DNA from: JBBKWJ01 sp037968895 | Lineage (GTDB): Bacteria > Actinomycetota > Acidimicrobiia > Acidimicrobiales > SZUA-35 | Length of the DNA: 13,774 nt | NCBI GenBank assembly: GCA_037968895.1 | Contig: JBBKWJ010000254.1 | Span: 1 to 13,774 of the forward strand | Reading direction: 5' to 3' | Part shown: positions 1-6,691 of the stretch, in pieces | How positions within the stretch are numbered: position 1 is the first letter of the stretch | How the letters are laid out: each line of letters starts with the position of its first letter | Notes under the pieces: generated by a model | Databases searched by the model: none | What the model was told of the DNA's origin: nothing | Seen by the model: only the letters and a program-made list of their open reading frames with translations | Translations under genes and position numbers: made by a program

Positions 1-683
1 GTCGGGTCCTCGATCTCAGCGCCGGTGTTGGTGATGGTGGTGAATCCCTTGTAGGCCAGCAGGCCGATGCCGACCGCGGCGATGAGCGAGTCGATCGTGG
101 GGGAGTCGACCGCTCCGGCTGGCGTGCTCGGGAAGTCGGCCACCCAGAGACACGCGCCGGCGAAGATGACGAGGCCGCCGATCTTGACGACGGCCATGAC
201 GTTCTCGACGGTGTTCACCGCGCCGCTGCCGGCGGCATTGATCGCGAACGATCCCACCAACAGTGCCGCACCGAGCCCGGCGACGATGACGCTGTGGCCG
301 TCGATCCCGATCATCTTCGTGAAGTAGGTGCCAAATGTTCGGGCGACGAGGCTCTCGTTCAGGATCATCGATGCCCACATCGCCATCGTGAACGTCGCCG
401 CGATCGGCCCGACCCCGTACGCCTTGTTCAAGAAGGTCCCGATCCCACCGGCCGAGGGGAACGTGTTCGACAGTTTCACGTACGAGTACGACGTCAACGC
501 GGCCACCGCAGCAGCGGCGAGAAACGCAAGGGGAAACCACTTGCCCGCAGTCCCGGCGACCTGACCCATCAACGCAAAGACACCGGCACCGATCATGACG
601 CCGGTGCCCATCGACACCGCACCACTCAAGGTGATCTCGGAGTCCGCGGCCCGCTCGGCTTGACTGGCCCCGGTCTCGCTCAC
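1..683 (-). CDS. APC-family amino-acid permease, N-terminal part (3' end outside window)
   Basis: An open frame of 227 codons enters from the left edge on the minus strand and lacks only its C-terminal part. It starts at a GTG (683-681) and reads VSETGASQAERAADSEITLS, then a first hydrophobic helix containing GTGVMIGAGVFALMG. That glycine-rich G-x-G-x-x-I-G-x-G-V-F signature is typical of helix 1 in the amino acid-polyamine-organocation superfamily, where the unwound helix binds the substrate backbone. At least five further hydrophobic segments follow, including a YSYVKLSNTFPSAGG stretch, the usual sequence after helix 2. The role is proton- or gradient-coupled amino-acid uptake or exchange at the inner membrane; the substrate cannot be read from this part. 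An in-frame ATG at residue 28 lies inside helix 1, so the GTG is preferred. It is separated by about 170 bp from the upstream stress operon and is probably an independent unit. Confidence 0.88.
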   Translation of the reverse strand, partial: MSETGASQAERAADSEITLSGAVSMGTGVMIGAGVFALMGQVAGTAGKWFPLAFLAAAAVAALTSYSYVKLSNTFPSAGGIGTFLNKAYGVGPIAATFTMAMWASMILNESLVARTFGTYFTKMIGIDGHSVIVAGLGAALLVGSFAINAAGSGAVNTVENVMAVVKIGGLVIFAGACLWVADFPSTPAGAVDSPTIDSLIAAVGIGLLAYKGFTTITNTGAEIEDP

Positions 684-770
684 GGGCGGCACCCTTCTGT
701 CCGATTCATTCTGACGAGTGTCCCATCAGATCTTCTCGTCAAACGACATCCTGTCGTAGTTCCGGAAACC

Positions 771-825
771 GATCCGGTCGATGCTCGACAACCAAAGCGT
801 CCGGATCATTGGCGGCAACCCGCCA
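771..825 (-). terminator. pair of inverted repeats after the hemerythrin operon
   Basis: Two stems lie between the USP remnant and the permease. The first is TGGCGG/CCGCCA with a 4-nt loop (810-825); the second is GATCCGG/CCGGATC with a 23-nt loop (771-807). Neither is followed by a clear U-tract on the minus strand, so a transcription-terminating role is only a guess from position. The rest of 684-856 shows no convincing gene. Confidence 0.25.
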
Positions 826-856
826 TTCAGGAGTCCAATCGTCCGGGCAGTCACGG

Positions 857-988
857 CTAAGCCCCAGCAACGTGCGCCCCATCCCACCGGTGAGCCTGCC
901 ACACGGACTTGTCCTCGGAGCCAATCACCACGATGTCGACCGCGTCGCTCGACTCTGGCGAATTGTCGACACCGATGAGGATCTTCAT
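857..988 (-). pseudogene. universal stress protein remnant with large internal deletion
   Basis: The frame starts at an ATG that overlaps the hemerythrin stop (ATGA) and encodes 43 residues. Its first 17 residues, MKILIGVDNSPESSDAV, match the N-terminus of a UspA-type protein. They are followed at once by DIVVIGSEDKSVWQ, which corresponds to the nucleotide-loop strand normally found about 90 residues later. The intact USP at 11049-11480 gives the yardstick: it begins MNILVAVDQEPESADAA and carries DIIVMGSREHSLWD near residue 110. The remnant has therefore lost the middle of the domain and ends shortly after in unrelated residues and a TAG. It is presumably non-functional, unless kept as a coupled micropeptide. 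The ATGA overlap shows that the ancestral pair was a translationally coupled hemerythrin-USP operon. The alignment was made by eye, but both blocks are unusually clear. Confidence 0.72.
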
Positions 989-1446
989 GAGGTCGGGCTG
1001 TGGGTGCGGCGAGCGTCGTTCATTGATTGTGAATAGCTCGCTGCCAGTTCGAGTTTTTGGCCTTCGTCAAGTGCCTTGCCGGCGAGCTGGAAGACTTCGT
1101 GTTCTTCCTCATCGAGGTGATGCAGCAGCTTGTGGCGCAACTCGCGTGCTGTGGTGAGCCACTGGGGAGCCGACATGTCATAGTCGACGAGCCGCTCGAT
1201 GAAGTCATCAATGTCTTTGTGTTCGGCGATGCTGTGGCGTGCCTTGTCCTGCGTGAGGTCGAGCTTCATGAGTGGCACGTAGAATTCGCGCTCTTCGTGG
1301 GTTGCGTGGGCGTCGAGCTCGACCTTGAGTCGATCGAAGGTGTCGCGACGACTAATGCTGTCGCCTTCGGTGTCGCAGAGCTGCTCGATCAACGATCGTT
1401 GAATATCGTGATCTTTGCGTAGGGCTTCGAAGATGGTCGTATCCAT
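985..1446 (-). CDS. hemerythrin HHE-domain protein
   Basis: This 153-aa cytoplasmic protein has the helical hemerythrin cation-binding pattern. Candidate ligands are His13 (KDHD), His50 and Glu54 (HEERE), His76 (AEHKD), and His110 with Glu114 (HHLDEEE). Hemerythrin-like proteins bind a non-haem di-iron centre and act in O2, NO or redox sensing or iron handling; the exact role here is not visible. The length is normal for the single-domain bacterial family. The ATG at 1446 follows a GGA-type ribosome site (TTGGAATCACC). It lies 44 nt after the 110-aa gene and overlaps the USP remnant by 4 nt, so the three form one minus-strand operon. The C-terminus (NDARRTHSPTS) is a short polar tail. Confidence 0.9.
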   Translation of the reverse strand: MDTTIFEALRKDHDIQRSLIEQLCDTEGDSISRRDTFDRLKVELDAHATHEEREFYVPLMKLDLTQDKARHSIAEHKDIDDFIERLVDYDMSAPQWLTTARELRHKLLHHLDEEEHEVFQLAGKALDEGQKLELAASYSQSMNDARRTHSPTS

Positions 1447-1490
1447 GGTGATTCCAATCTGGCTGTTGGTGGGTCTGTCAGTCGCACCGG

Positions 1491-1823
1491 TCAGTCGGCG
1501 AGCGTGTCGCCTGCAAGGTGGGTGTTGTGGGCAAGGAGCAGCGACTGGATTACATCGATTTGTGGACCGGTGGCCTCGGGTCCGTAGGGGAGGGCTAGCG
1601 AGCCCTTGATCCCGTTTGGTGCAGTGAGGGCAAGCAACATTGATTCATCGCCCGGGTCGCTCATTCCTTCGAATCGAACGATCTGATCGATGACTATTGC
1701 CGATGCTGACCAAGCATCATTGCCCGTCGTCACGCTGCCATCGTTCGCGATCATGAAATCTTCTTCGTAGCCCGACGAGCGCAGCCTCTCAACTGCCTCC
1801 GTCATCGTCTCCATATGTTTCAT
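1491..1823 (-). CDS. small conserved protein with YEEDF and RFEGMSDP motifs
   Basis: This 110-aa soluble protein has no signal peptide or membrane segment. The opening TMTEAVERLRSSGYEEDFMI and the central IDQIVRFEGMSDPGDESMLL resemble a family of about 100-aa proteins, best known from Bacteroidetes, that databases sometimes label phosphoribosylpyrophosphate synthetase. That label is not supported by any PRPP-synthetase motif here, so the function is unknown. The family match is from memory. The start ATG at 1823 has a GGAG site seven bases upstream (TTGGAGAACACC). It is the first gene of the hemerythrin operon, with about 115 nt of leader if the upstream stress-type promoter is real. The mobile-looking taxonomic spread of the family could mean lateral transfer, but base composition does not stand out. 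Confidence 0.78.
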   Translation of the reverse strand: MKHMETMTEAVERLRSSGYEEDFMIANDGSVTTGNDAWSASAIVIDQIVRFEGMSDPGDESMLLALTAPNGIKGSLALPYGPEATGPQIDVIQSLLLAHNTHLAGDTLAD

Positions 1824-1945
1824 TGGTGTTCTCCAATCCTTGGTTCTGAAGTGCCAGCCCTATGCGGGCAGCCTCAGCTGATTTTGTTCCTGGTCATGGC
1901 AACTGCCTAGTCCCTGACATCGTGGGTCGCGCCATCGACATGGTC

Positions 1946-1971
1946 ATACGCGGCGAATGCGAACCCGAAAC
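1946..1971 (-). promoter_or_regulatory. possible SigF/SigB-type promoter for the hemerythrin operon
   Basis: On the minus strand, GTTT (1971-1968) and GCGTAT (1951-1946) are separated by 16 nt. This is close to the actinobacterial stress-sigma pattern GTTT-N15-17-GGGTAT, with one mismatch in the -10 box. It lies about 120 nt before the first gene. The 305-nt stretch 1824-2128 around it otherwise holds only the hairpins listed at 2092-2149 and no convincing ORF. Confidence 0.33.
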
Positions 1972-2091
1972 ACGCGGCGCTCAGGTTTGGCAGCGACTGG
2001 TCATGTGTCATCGGGTGGTCGAGTCGGGTCGATCGGCACGTTTGACCGGCACTTTTGACATCATGACCGCGGCACCGTCGAGCGTTCACCG

Positions 2092-2149
2092 TCGAATTCA
2101 ACTTCGATCGTCAGTGGGTGCGGCGTATTTAATGACGGTTCGTTCCGTC
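2092..2149 (-). promoter_or_regulatory. two hexaloop hairpins at the end of the ANTAR operon
   Basis: On the minus strand GACGG-AACGAA-CCGTC (2149-2134) covers the last codons of the second ANTAR gene. TCGAA-GTTGAA-TTCGA (2107-2092) follows 26 nt later. Both have five-base-pair stems with six-base loops. ANTAR proteins are known to bind tandem hairpins with hexaloops carrying A at position 1 and G at position 4. The first loop fits both positions and the second fits only G4. The first could also act as a weak terminator, since it is followed by ATTAAATA. A regulatory role is inference. Confidence 0.3.
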
Positions 2150-2890
2150 GGTGGTGAGTGTGTGCAGGTCGAGTTCGCCGGCCACAATGTGGGTTGCGAG
2201 GTCAGTCAGTTTGGTGTTGGTGTTGCGGGCACGGTTACGCAGGAGTTCGAAAGCCGCTGGCATGTCGATGTGAGCGTGCTCGGCGAGTATGCCTTTGGCT
2301 TGTTCGATGACGATTCGGCTGTCGAGCGCGTGTTGGAGGTGTTGTTCGCGCCCTCGCGCTTCGGTCGCTGCGGCTGCTTGCAGGATGGTGATACTGGCGA
2401 GGTCAGCTAAGGCCTGGGCGAGCGCAAGGTCTCCGGCGTCGAGCTTTCCTGGGCTGGCCCGAAAGAGGTTGAGGGCTCCGATGATGTTGCCGCGCAGTCG
2501 CATGGGGATGGCGTAGACGGATTCGTAGCCTGCGCCCAACGCGTAGGGAGCGAATTGGGGCCATCGTTCGGTCGCTGTGGCAAGGTTGGTGTCGATGGTT
2601 GGTTGACCGGTGGCGAAGGCTTCCAAGCATGGTCCTTCGTTGTTTTGCAGTTGGAACAGTTCGATGAGGCGGGCCTGTTCGCTTGAGGTTGCAAGGACGC
2701 GCAGGCGCTGCTCGGTGTCGACGAGCAGGATGCCGGTTGCGGCGGTGTCGAGCAGCTCAACGCAACGGGTCGCCAGCATGGTGAGCGAGTCGATGATGTC
2801 GAAGTCGGCAACGAGGGTGTCGGATAGTTCAAGAAACGCCTGAATCACCTGTGTTTCTCGGCGCTGGCTGGCGCTGGTGGGACTATTCAT
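2129..2890 (-). CDS. GAF-ANTAR regulator (RNA-binding antiterminator type)
   Basis: This 253-aa cytoplasmic protein has a GAF sensor domain at about residues 30-170, with LLDTAATGILLVD, NNEGPCLEAFATGQP and YAIPMRLRGNIIGALNLF. A short helical linker leads to an ANTAR domain at about 188-245 (SRIVIEQAKGILAEH, FELLRNRARNTNTKL, HIVAGEL). The IEQAKGIL helix is canonical. ANTAR domains bind paired hexaloop RNA hairpins and prevent transcription termination; the GAF part probably senses a small ligand or redox state. The start ATG overlaps the stop of the preceding GAF-ANTAR gene (ATGA), so the two are translationally coupled and may form heterodimers. It is the last gene of the long operon, and hexaloop hairpins sit at its 3' end. 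The GAF ligand is unknown. Confidence 0.92.
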   Translation of the reverse strand: MNSPTSASQRRETQVIQAFLELSDTLVADFDIIDSLTMLATRCVELLDTAATGILLVDTEQRLRVLATSSEQARLIELFQLQNNEGPCLEAFATGQPTIDTNLATATERWPQFAPYALGAGYESVYAIPMRLRGNIIGALNLFRASPGKLDAGDLALAQALADLASITILQAAAATEARGREQHLQHALDSRIVIEQAKGILAEHAHIDMPAAFELLRNRARNTNTKLTDLATHIVAGELDLHTLTTDGTNRH

Positions 2891-3609
2891 GATGGTGACT
2901 TCCTGTTCTTTGGTCCATCGTTGCCTAGATAAAGGCTGTGTGCCAGGATCGCGTCCGCGACGTGTGCGACGGTGTCGTTGACGGCATAGGCGTGTGCTCG
3001 GATGCGGACCAGTGCTTCTTCGATATCGACGCTGAGTTGAACCGTGATCATTCCCGCGGCCTGATGGATCTCGGCGCGATGCGCGTCAGCGTCGCTTAAG
3101 GCGCCCGTCATCAGGGTTTGGGGTGCGGCGGCCTGGATTGCGGACATGACTGCAGGAAGTGTGCGGGCGAGTATGCGGCCGTCGCCGGATTGCTTGGCGG
3201 TGAGGGTGCCAGCGCTGTCCTGATAGAGGGTCAACACGCCAACGGTTCCGACACCGATCTGGAGTGGAAACGCGAACACTGCGCATGCTCCGAGGTCGAG
3301 CGCCAATGGCGCGTAGTTCGGCCACTTGCTGTAAGGGGCTCGGGCGAGGTCGGGTTCTGAGATGATCGCGCCCGACGTGAAGGCATCGTGGCATGGCCCC
3401 TCTCCCAAAGAGAATTGAAGACCTTCGAGTTCGCGGACTCGTGCCGAGGAGCTGCAGACGGGGCCGCTGTTGCGTCCGCTCATGATTGAGACGCCCGCAC
3501 CGTGGACGGACATGACCTCGACACACCTGTCGCACAGGCTTGGGTTAGGCGGCGTACCAATGCCTGGCCCGAACCGGACCGCTATCTGGCGGCTACGTTC
3601 ACTGTCCAT
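2887..3609 (-). CDS. GAF-ANTAR regulator, partner of the downstream gene
   Basis: This 240-aa protein has the same architecture as its downstream neighbour. The GAF-like region (about 20-165) contains SLGEGPCHDAFTSG, WPNYAPLALDLG and FAFPLQIGVGTVGVLTLY. The C-terminal ANTAR-like domain (about 178-232) reads HQAAGMITVQLSVDIEEALV and ends DAILAHSL. The ANTAR core is more divergent than in the neighbour (HQAAGMI instead of EQAKGIL), so RNA binding is likely but less certain. Cysteines occur near residues 26, 29 and 52. CDRC lies before the GAF core and could be redox or metal responsive, which is speculation. It starts 12 nt after the 90-aa gene with a weak ribosome site, which suggests coupling. 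Confidence 0.88.
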   Translation of the reverse strand: MDSERSRQIAVRFGPGIGTPPNPSLCDRCVEVMSVHGAGVSIMSGRNSGPVCSSSARVRELEGLQFSLGEGPCHDAFTSGAIISEPDLARAPYSKWPNYAPLALDLGACAVFAFPLQIGVGTVGVLTLYQDSAGTLTAKQSGDGRILARTLPAVMSAIQAAAPQTLMTGALSDADAHRAEIHQAAGMITVQLSVDIEEALVRIRAHAYAVNDTVAHVADAILAHSLYLGNDGPKNRKSPS

Positions 3610-3621
3610 GCAGTCGTGCTT

Positions 3622-3894
3622 TCAGTTGCCGTAGCTGGCGGGGCTGGAGTGTTTGACTGTCAGGGCGGCCCAGATGTCGTCGGTGCTCATGGCGAGTCGC
3701 TCGTGGTGCTCGGTGAGCGCGGTGACTACATCACCAAGGCTCGCTCGGAGGTGTTGGGCTTTGGCTCGTGCTTCGGGGTGGATGTCGCCACCCTCGTCAT
3801 GATGGAGGGTCAACATGGCGACGATGTCGTCGAGGTCGGCCTCGAGGTGGCCGAGGTGTGATGCCAGGGTGGACGGAACAAGTGGATCGCTCAT
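3622..3894 (-). CDS. small helical histidine-rich protein, unknown function
   Basis: This is a 90-aa soluble protein of unrecognised family. Most of it looks alpha-helical: a first helix around LASHLGHLEADLDDIVAMLT, then a charged HHDEGGDIHPEARAKAQ stretch, then LGDVVTALTEHHERLAM. It has eight histidines, several in HH or HxxxxxH spacings, so metal binding or a hemerythrin-like bundle is conceivable but not shown. There is no signal peptide. The ATG at 3894 follows a GGAAG site. It lies 55 nt after the lipoprotein gene and 12 nt before the first GAF-ANTAR gene, placing it within the long operon. It could be an adaptor or ligand sensor for the regulators, which is only a guess. Confidence 0.7.
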   Translation of the reverse strand: MSDPLVPSTLASHLGHLEADLDDIVAMLTLHHDEGGDIHPEARAKAQHLRASLGDVVTALTEHHERLAMSTDDIWAALTVKHSSPASYGN

Positions 3895-3949
3895 GGTGCT
3901 TCCGTGTGAGTTGGCTTATCGTCACCGCTACCGATGCAAGACTGTGTCG

Positions 3950-5464
3950 CTAGCACGATCCCGCTCCAACAAATGACGCGCTATCAAGCAGTTCGTCGGT
4001 GAACGCTCCTGAAATCGTGAAGTTGTCTCCGTCGATTGCCGCGGTGGTGATTGAACCGCGAATATCGACTGGTGAGGTTGCTGTTCCTGAGCTGATCATC
4101 AACGTGCCTACACCGTCTATCACGATCACGTTGATGCTGGCGTCGGCAAGCGTTCCCTCGACAACGATGTCGTCGGGTGCTGCACTTCGGCAGTCATCGA
4201 TGAAGAACGTGTGAGCGAAGTTCGGCGAGCTTATAGCGATTGTGTTGCCGAAGAAGTCTCGGTCGGTCGGGGCGAGGGAGAATCTGAGTTCGTCGACCGA
4301 TGTGCCGTCTGCTTCAAGGAGTTCCACAGTTTCAGGTTCGCTGTCAACGACCCCGACCCACGCGCGTGCGATTGTGTTTCCGATCTGGCGGGTAGCGACA
4401 GTTAACGCATCGCCGCTGGTGGTAACGACTTGTACGAAGCTGACGTTGGGGTTGGCGGTTCCGCCGATGAAATCGACACCGTTCACGGTGACGAAGTATG
4501 CGGTGTTGATGTCGCCGTGTGAGCTTTGGGTGCAACGTTCATCGGCCGCGAGCCCCACGATGAACCGTAGGCAGTATTGATCGTTCTCGTAGAACGACTT
4601 CACGACAATTTGGGTGTCGTTTCGACTTGTTTGGTGGAGGACCCTGACGAAGGTCTCGGCTCGAAGTGTTGCGATGGCTGCCCGCAAGGCGGCTCGGTCG
4701 GTGGCCTCTACGATGCCGTCGACTTGCAGGCCAAGAACGGCTTCGGCGGCGAGTGTGGCTTGCTCGGTGCGGTTGCCGAAGTGATCGTCGACCACGAGAT
4801 GAGCTGGTGTTTCGAGTGCCAATGCGTTCCAGATGTTGAGCCGGCTCTGCCAGGTTCCAACGAACGTCGATTGGTCCCCGAGCGCGACTGCGCTGTCCGC
4901 GCTACTGGATTCGAGGGCTGCAACGACGAGTTCAAGTTGGTCACGATCGTCGACGGTTGCGATGCCGTCGACGACGAGCTCTGCGTGTTCCTCGAAACTG
5001 CGCTCAGCCCTTTCGGTGTTTGGTCCGTAGAAGCCGTCTTCGGCGATTCGTGCGACGGGCAGATCGGCGTAGCCGATGAGATCATTGAGCAAGTCCTGTA
5101 TGTCGTGCACCGAGGTGCCTTCACTCCCAAGCTGTAGCTCCGGCGGCGTCTGATTAGCCACCACTGTTGGTTCAACCTGCGTCGGCACGCTGGTCGCCGC
5201 CGGAGCTGGGGGCGAGGTCGGTGCGGGAGAAGGGGTCGGTGTCGCCGTTTCTGGATCGGCCACCGAGGTGGGTTCATCGACCGGTTCCGTTGTTGCGACG
5301 GTGTCGACGACATCGGTTGATTCTGCGGTGTTCGTTGATGCTGTTGTTGTTTCTGCATCTGTACCGCACGACGCGAACACCGCAGCGATGGCGATCAGCC
5401 CGACAAGCCGAGCGAGTAGGGGGACGGGTCGTTGGATGAACTGGCGAGACTTCGTTTTGGTCAC
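3950..5464 (-). CDS. lipoprotein with two peptidoglycan-binding-like repeats
   Basis: This 504-aa exported protein has a basic N-terminus, a hydrophobic stretch (about 16-31) and FAS-Cys33, a reasonable lipobox, so it is predicted to be lipid-anchored. A Thr/Pro/Ala-rich low-complexity linker (about 36-105) follows, as in wall-spanning lipoproteins. Two repeats resemble PG_binding_1 modules: about 110-175 (LGSEGTSVHDIQDLLND, DGFYGPNTERAERSFEE, VDGIATVDDRDQL) and about 205-265 (VDDHFGNRTEQATLA, LQVDGIVEATDRAAL). The remaining 240 residues are rich in beta strands and match nothing I know. The four cysteines in this part (in NDQYCLRF, ADERCTQS, DDCRSA and at the terminus) may form disulfides. 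The start is a GTG at 5464 with no Shine-Dalgarno, 10 nt after the 50-aa ORF, so coupling from that ORF is likely. It is probably an envelope maintenance or stress factor. Confidence 0.82.
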   Translation of the reverse strand: MTKTKSRQFIQRPVPLLARLVGLIAIAAVFASCGTDAETTTASTNTAESTDVVDTVATTEPVDEPTSVADPETATPTPSPAPTSPPAPAATSVPTQVEPTVVANQTPPELQLGSEGTSVHDIQDLLNDLIGYADLPVARIAEDGFYGPNTERAERSFEEHAELVVDGIATVDDRDQLELVVAALESSSADSAVALGDQSTFVGTWQSRLNIWNALALETPAHLVVDDHFGNRTEQATLAAEAVLGLQVDGIVEATDRAALRAAIATLRAETFVRVLHQTSRNDTQIVVKSFYENDQYCLRFIVGLAADERCTQSSHGDINTAYFVTVNGVDFIGGTANPNVSFVQVVTTSGDALTVATRQIGNTIARAWVGVVDSEPETVELLEADGTSVDELRFSLAPTDRDFFGNTIAISSPNFAHTFFIDDCRSAAPDDIVVEGTLADASINVIVIDGVGTLMISSGTATSPVDIRGSITTAAIDGDNFTISGAFTDELLDSASFVGAGSC

Positions 5465-5474
5465 TGGGGGTTGT

Positions 5475-5627
5475 TTAGCGTTTGAAGATGCGGGTGAAGA
5501 ACCTGCGCATCGGTCGCCGCCGACGCGACGGTCGATTGAAGCCTCTGTCGTTGCGGTCTTCGTGGCCAGGTAGTGGGTCTGGCGGGTCCGGCATTGGATC
5601 CGGTGTGAGAGGGCTCGGTGTTGTCAT
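5475..5627 (-). CDS. 50-aa Pro/Asp-rich, Arg-tailed small protein
   Basis: This short ORF fills most of the gap between the second PRC-barrel gene and the lipoprotein gene. It has the best ribosome site of the operon: AAGGAAGG, five nucleotides before the ATG at 5627. The N-terminal half is rich in proline and aspartate (PSPLTPDPMPDPPDPLPG). The C-terminal half is strongly basic and ends PMRRFFTRIFKR, a possible amphipathic membrane- or nucleic-acid-binding tail. Its stop lies 10 nt before the GTG of the lipoprotein, which itself lacks a ribosome site. Translation of this ORF may therefore be needed to start the lipoprotein. No family is recognised. The reality of the gene rests on the ribosome site and its fit in the operon. 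Confidence 0.6.
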   Translation of the reverse strand: MTTPSPLTPDPMPDPPDPLPGHEDRNDRGFNRPSRRRRPMRRFFTRIFKR

Positions 5628-5675
5628 ATGTGCCTTCCTTGGTGCAGCTGGGGTCGTGGGCGAGAGAAGGGTTCG

Positions 5676-6122
5676 TCAGTTGATGACGAGAGCGAAGGTG
5701 CCGAGTGCGATGATGTTGTCGGCCGCGACGGTTCCGTTGGTCGTGACCGCGGCGGTGATCTCGCCCGTTGCGGTGTCGATGTGAAGGTCCTCGAGTTGAC
5801 CGGCGGGGAAGCCGCCTGTGGTCAGGACCTCGGCACCAAGGATTGCGATTTCGCCGCGTACATAGATGTTGTCGTCTTCGGCGTCGCGAGACTCGTGGAC
5901 CGCCGCAGCGTTGGTGATTATGACTGCGTCGGCGCCTACGTTGTTGATTTGAGCCCAGTCAACGAGGTTGGGTGATCGGCTACGGCCACTGACTTGGATG
6001 CGTTCGACCCGGGTAGCGCCTCGATCCAAGATGACGGTCTCGACGTGTCCAATGTCGGATGCGTCGTCGAGGGCGACAACGCGACGAGCGAGCAGTTCGC
6101 TTAGAAGAACTGTCGCTGTCAT
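5676..6122 (-). CDS. PRC-barrel protein (second of pair)
   Basis: This 148-aa protein is made of two PRC-barrel-like halves: about 5-75 (LLSELLARRVVALDDASDIG, VETVILDRGATRVERIQVSG) and about 88-147 (GAEVLTTGGFPAGQLEDLHID, GTVAADNIIALGTFALVIN). PRC barrels are small beta-barrel adaptors found in RimM, photosynthetic reaction centre H subunits and many stress proteins. They bind protein or RNA partners. No signal peptide is present. The start ATG at 6122 overlaps the stop of the preceding PRC-barrel gene by four bases, so the two are translationally coupled and may form a complex. The 48 nt downstream carry the strong ribosome site of the 50-aa gene. Confidence 0.82.
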   Translation of the reverse strand: MTATVLLSELLARRVVALDDASDIGHVETVILDRGATRVERIQVSGRSRSPNLVDWAQINNVGADAVIITNAAAVHESRDAEDDNIYVRGEIAILGAEVLTTGGFPAGQLEDLHIDTATGEITAAVTTNGTVAADNIIALGTFALVIN

Positions 6123-6691
6123 GACGAGCTCGCCAGAGCGTGGGGGTAGCGGGTGATTGAGGCGCCGAAGTCTGCCAAGTTGTGCCTCACAAAGTCGGTT
6201 GCATGTTCTGGCAGGATGAGGTTGTCGCCCGACAGTGCGAGTTGGGCGGAGATGGGAACGAAGATGGGTCCGTCGTTGCTGTCGAGTTGATAGCCAACCG
6301 CGGCTGGCGACGAGCCAGTGTTGAGGACGACGTCGGCGACCGTGCCAAGTTCTTCACCGGCTGATGACAGGACGCGTGTGCCAATGACGGCAACGATCTC
6401 GGTTTCCAGATTGAGCTGCGCGGGGGCGTCGACGTCGCCGACCAGGCTAGTGGTTGAGCTGACCATGACGGCCGCTGGACCAATCGCGTAGACCGAGGCT
6501 GTTGGAAGATCTGCTTTGAGGTTCCCGCGGAACCAGCCTCGTTTGTTGAGGGTGAACCCGATGAGGTTGTGCGACACCGGATCGAAGATGACGTCTTTGA
6601 TCTCGGCGATGTCATCGCCGCTGTCGATGCCGACCACCGGTCGCCCTGGCAGGTCTGAGGCAAGCGTCAGCGCTAAGCGCGGGCTAGTCAT
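6119..6691 (-). CDS. PRC-barrel protein (first of pair)
   Basis: This 190-aa protein also contains two PRC-barrel units. The first is at about 5-75 (LASDLPGRPVVGIDSGDDIA, IKDVIFDPVSHNLIGFTLNK, with RGWFRG after it). The second is at about 95-165 (GTRVLSSAGEELGTVADVV, AAVGYQLDSNDGPIFVP, LALSGDNLILPE). The spacing fits the family pattern of a strand, a conserved G-x-I-x-D turn and a hydrophobic strand. The frame is open further upstream, but the ATG at 6691 is chosen because it overlaps the end of the 46-aa membrane gene by eight bases and removes a low-quality N-terminus. A short helical C-terminus (DFVRHNLADFG) may mediate contacts. The membrane-plus-PRC-barrel context suggests a membrane-associated assembly. 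Confidence 0.85.
   Translation of the reverse strand: MTSPRLALTLASDLPGRPVVGIDSGDDIAEIKDVIFDPVSHNLIGFTLNKRGWFRGNLKADLPTASVYAIGPAAVMVSSTTSLVGDVDAPAQLNLETEIVAVIGTRVLSSAGEELGTVADVVLNTGSSPAAVGYQLDSNDGPIFVPISAQLALSGDNLILPEHATDFVRHNLADFGASITRYPHALASSS

Noticed and set aside
16..540. A 174-codon Arg/His-rich ORF on the minus strand
   Set aside because: It is a shadow frame of the APC permease, whose own frame shows clear helices and family motifs.
739..924. A 61-codon minus-strand ORF with ANDPDALVVEHRPDRF, slightly like another USP segment
   Set aside because: Too short and partly overlapping the clear USP remnant in another frame; the resemblance could be chance.
1862..2410. A 182-codon plus-strand ORF
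   Set aside because: It is antisense to the ANTAR gene over much of its length, with low-quality composition and no ribosome site.
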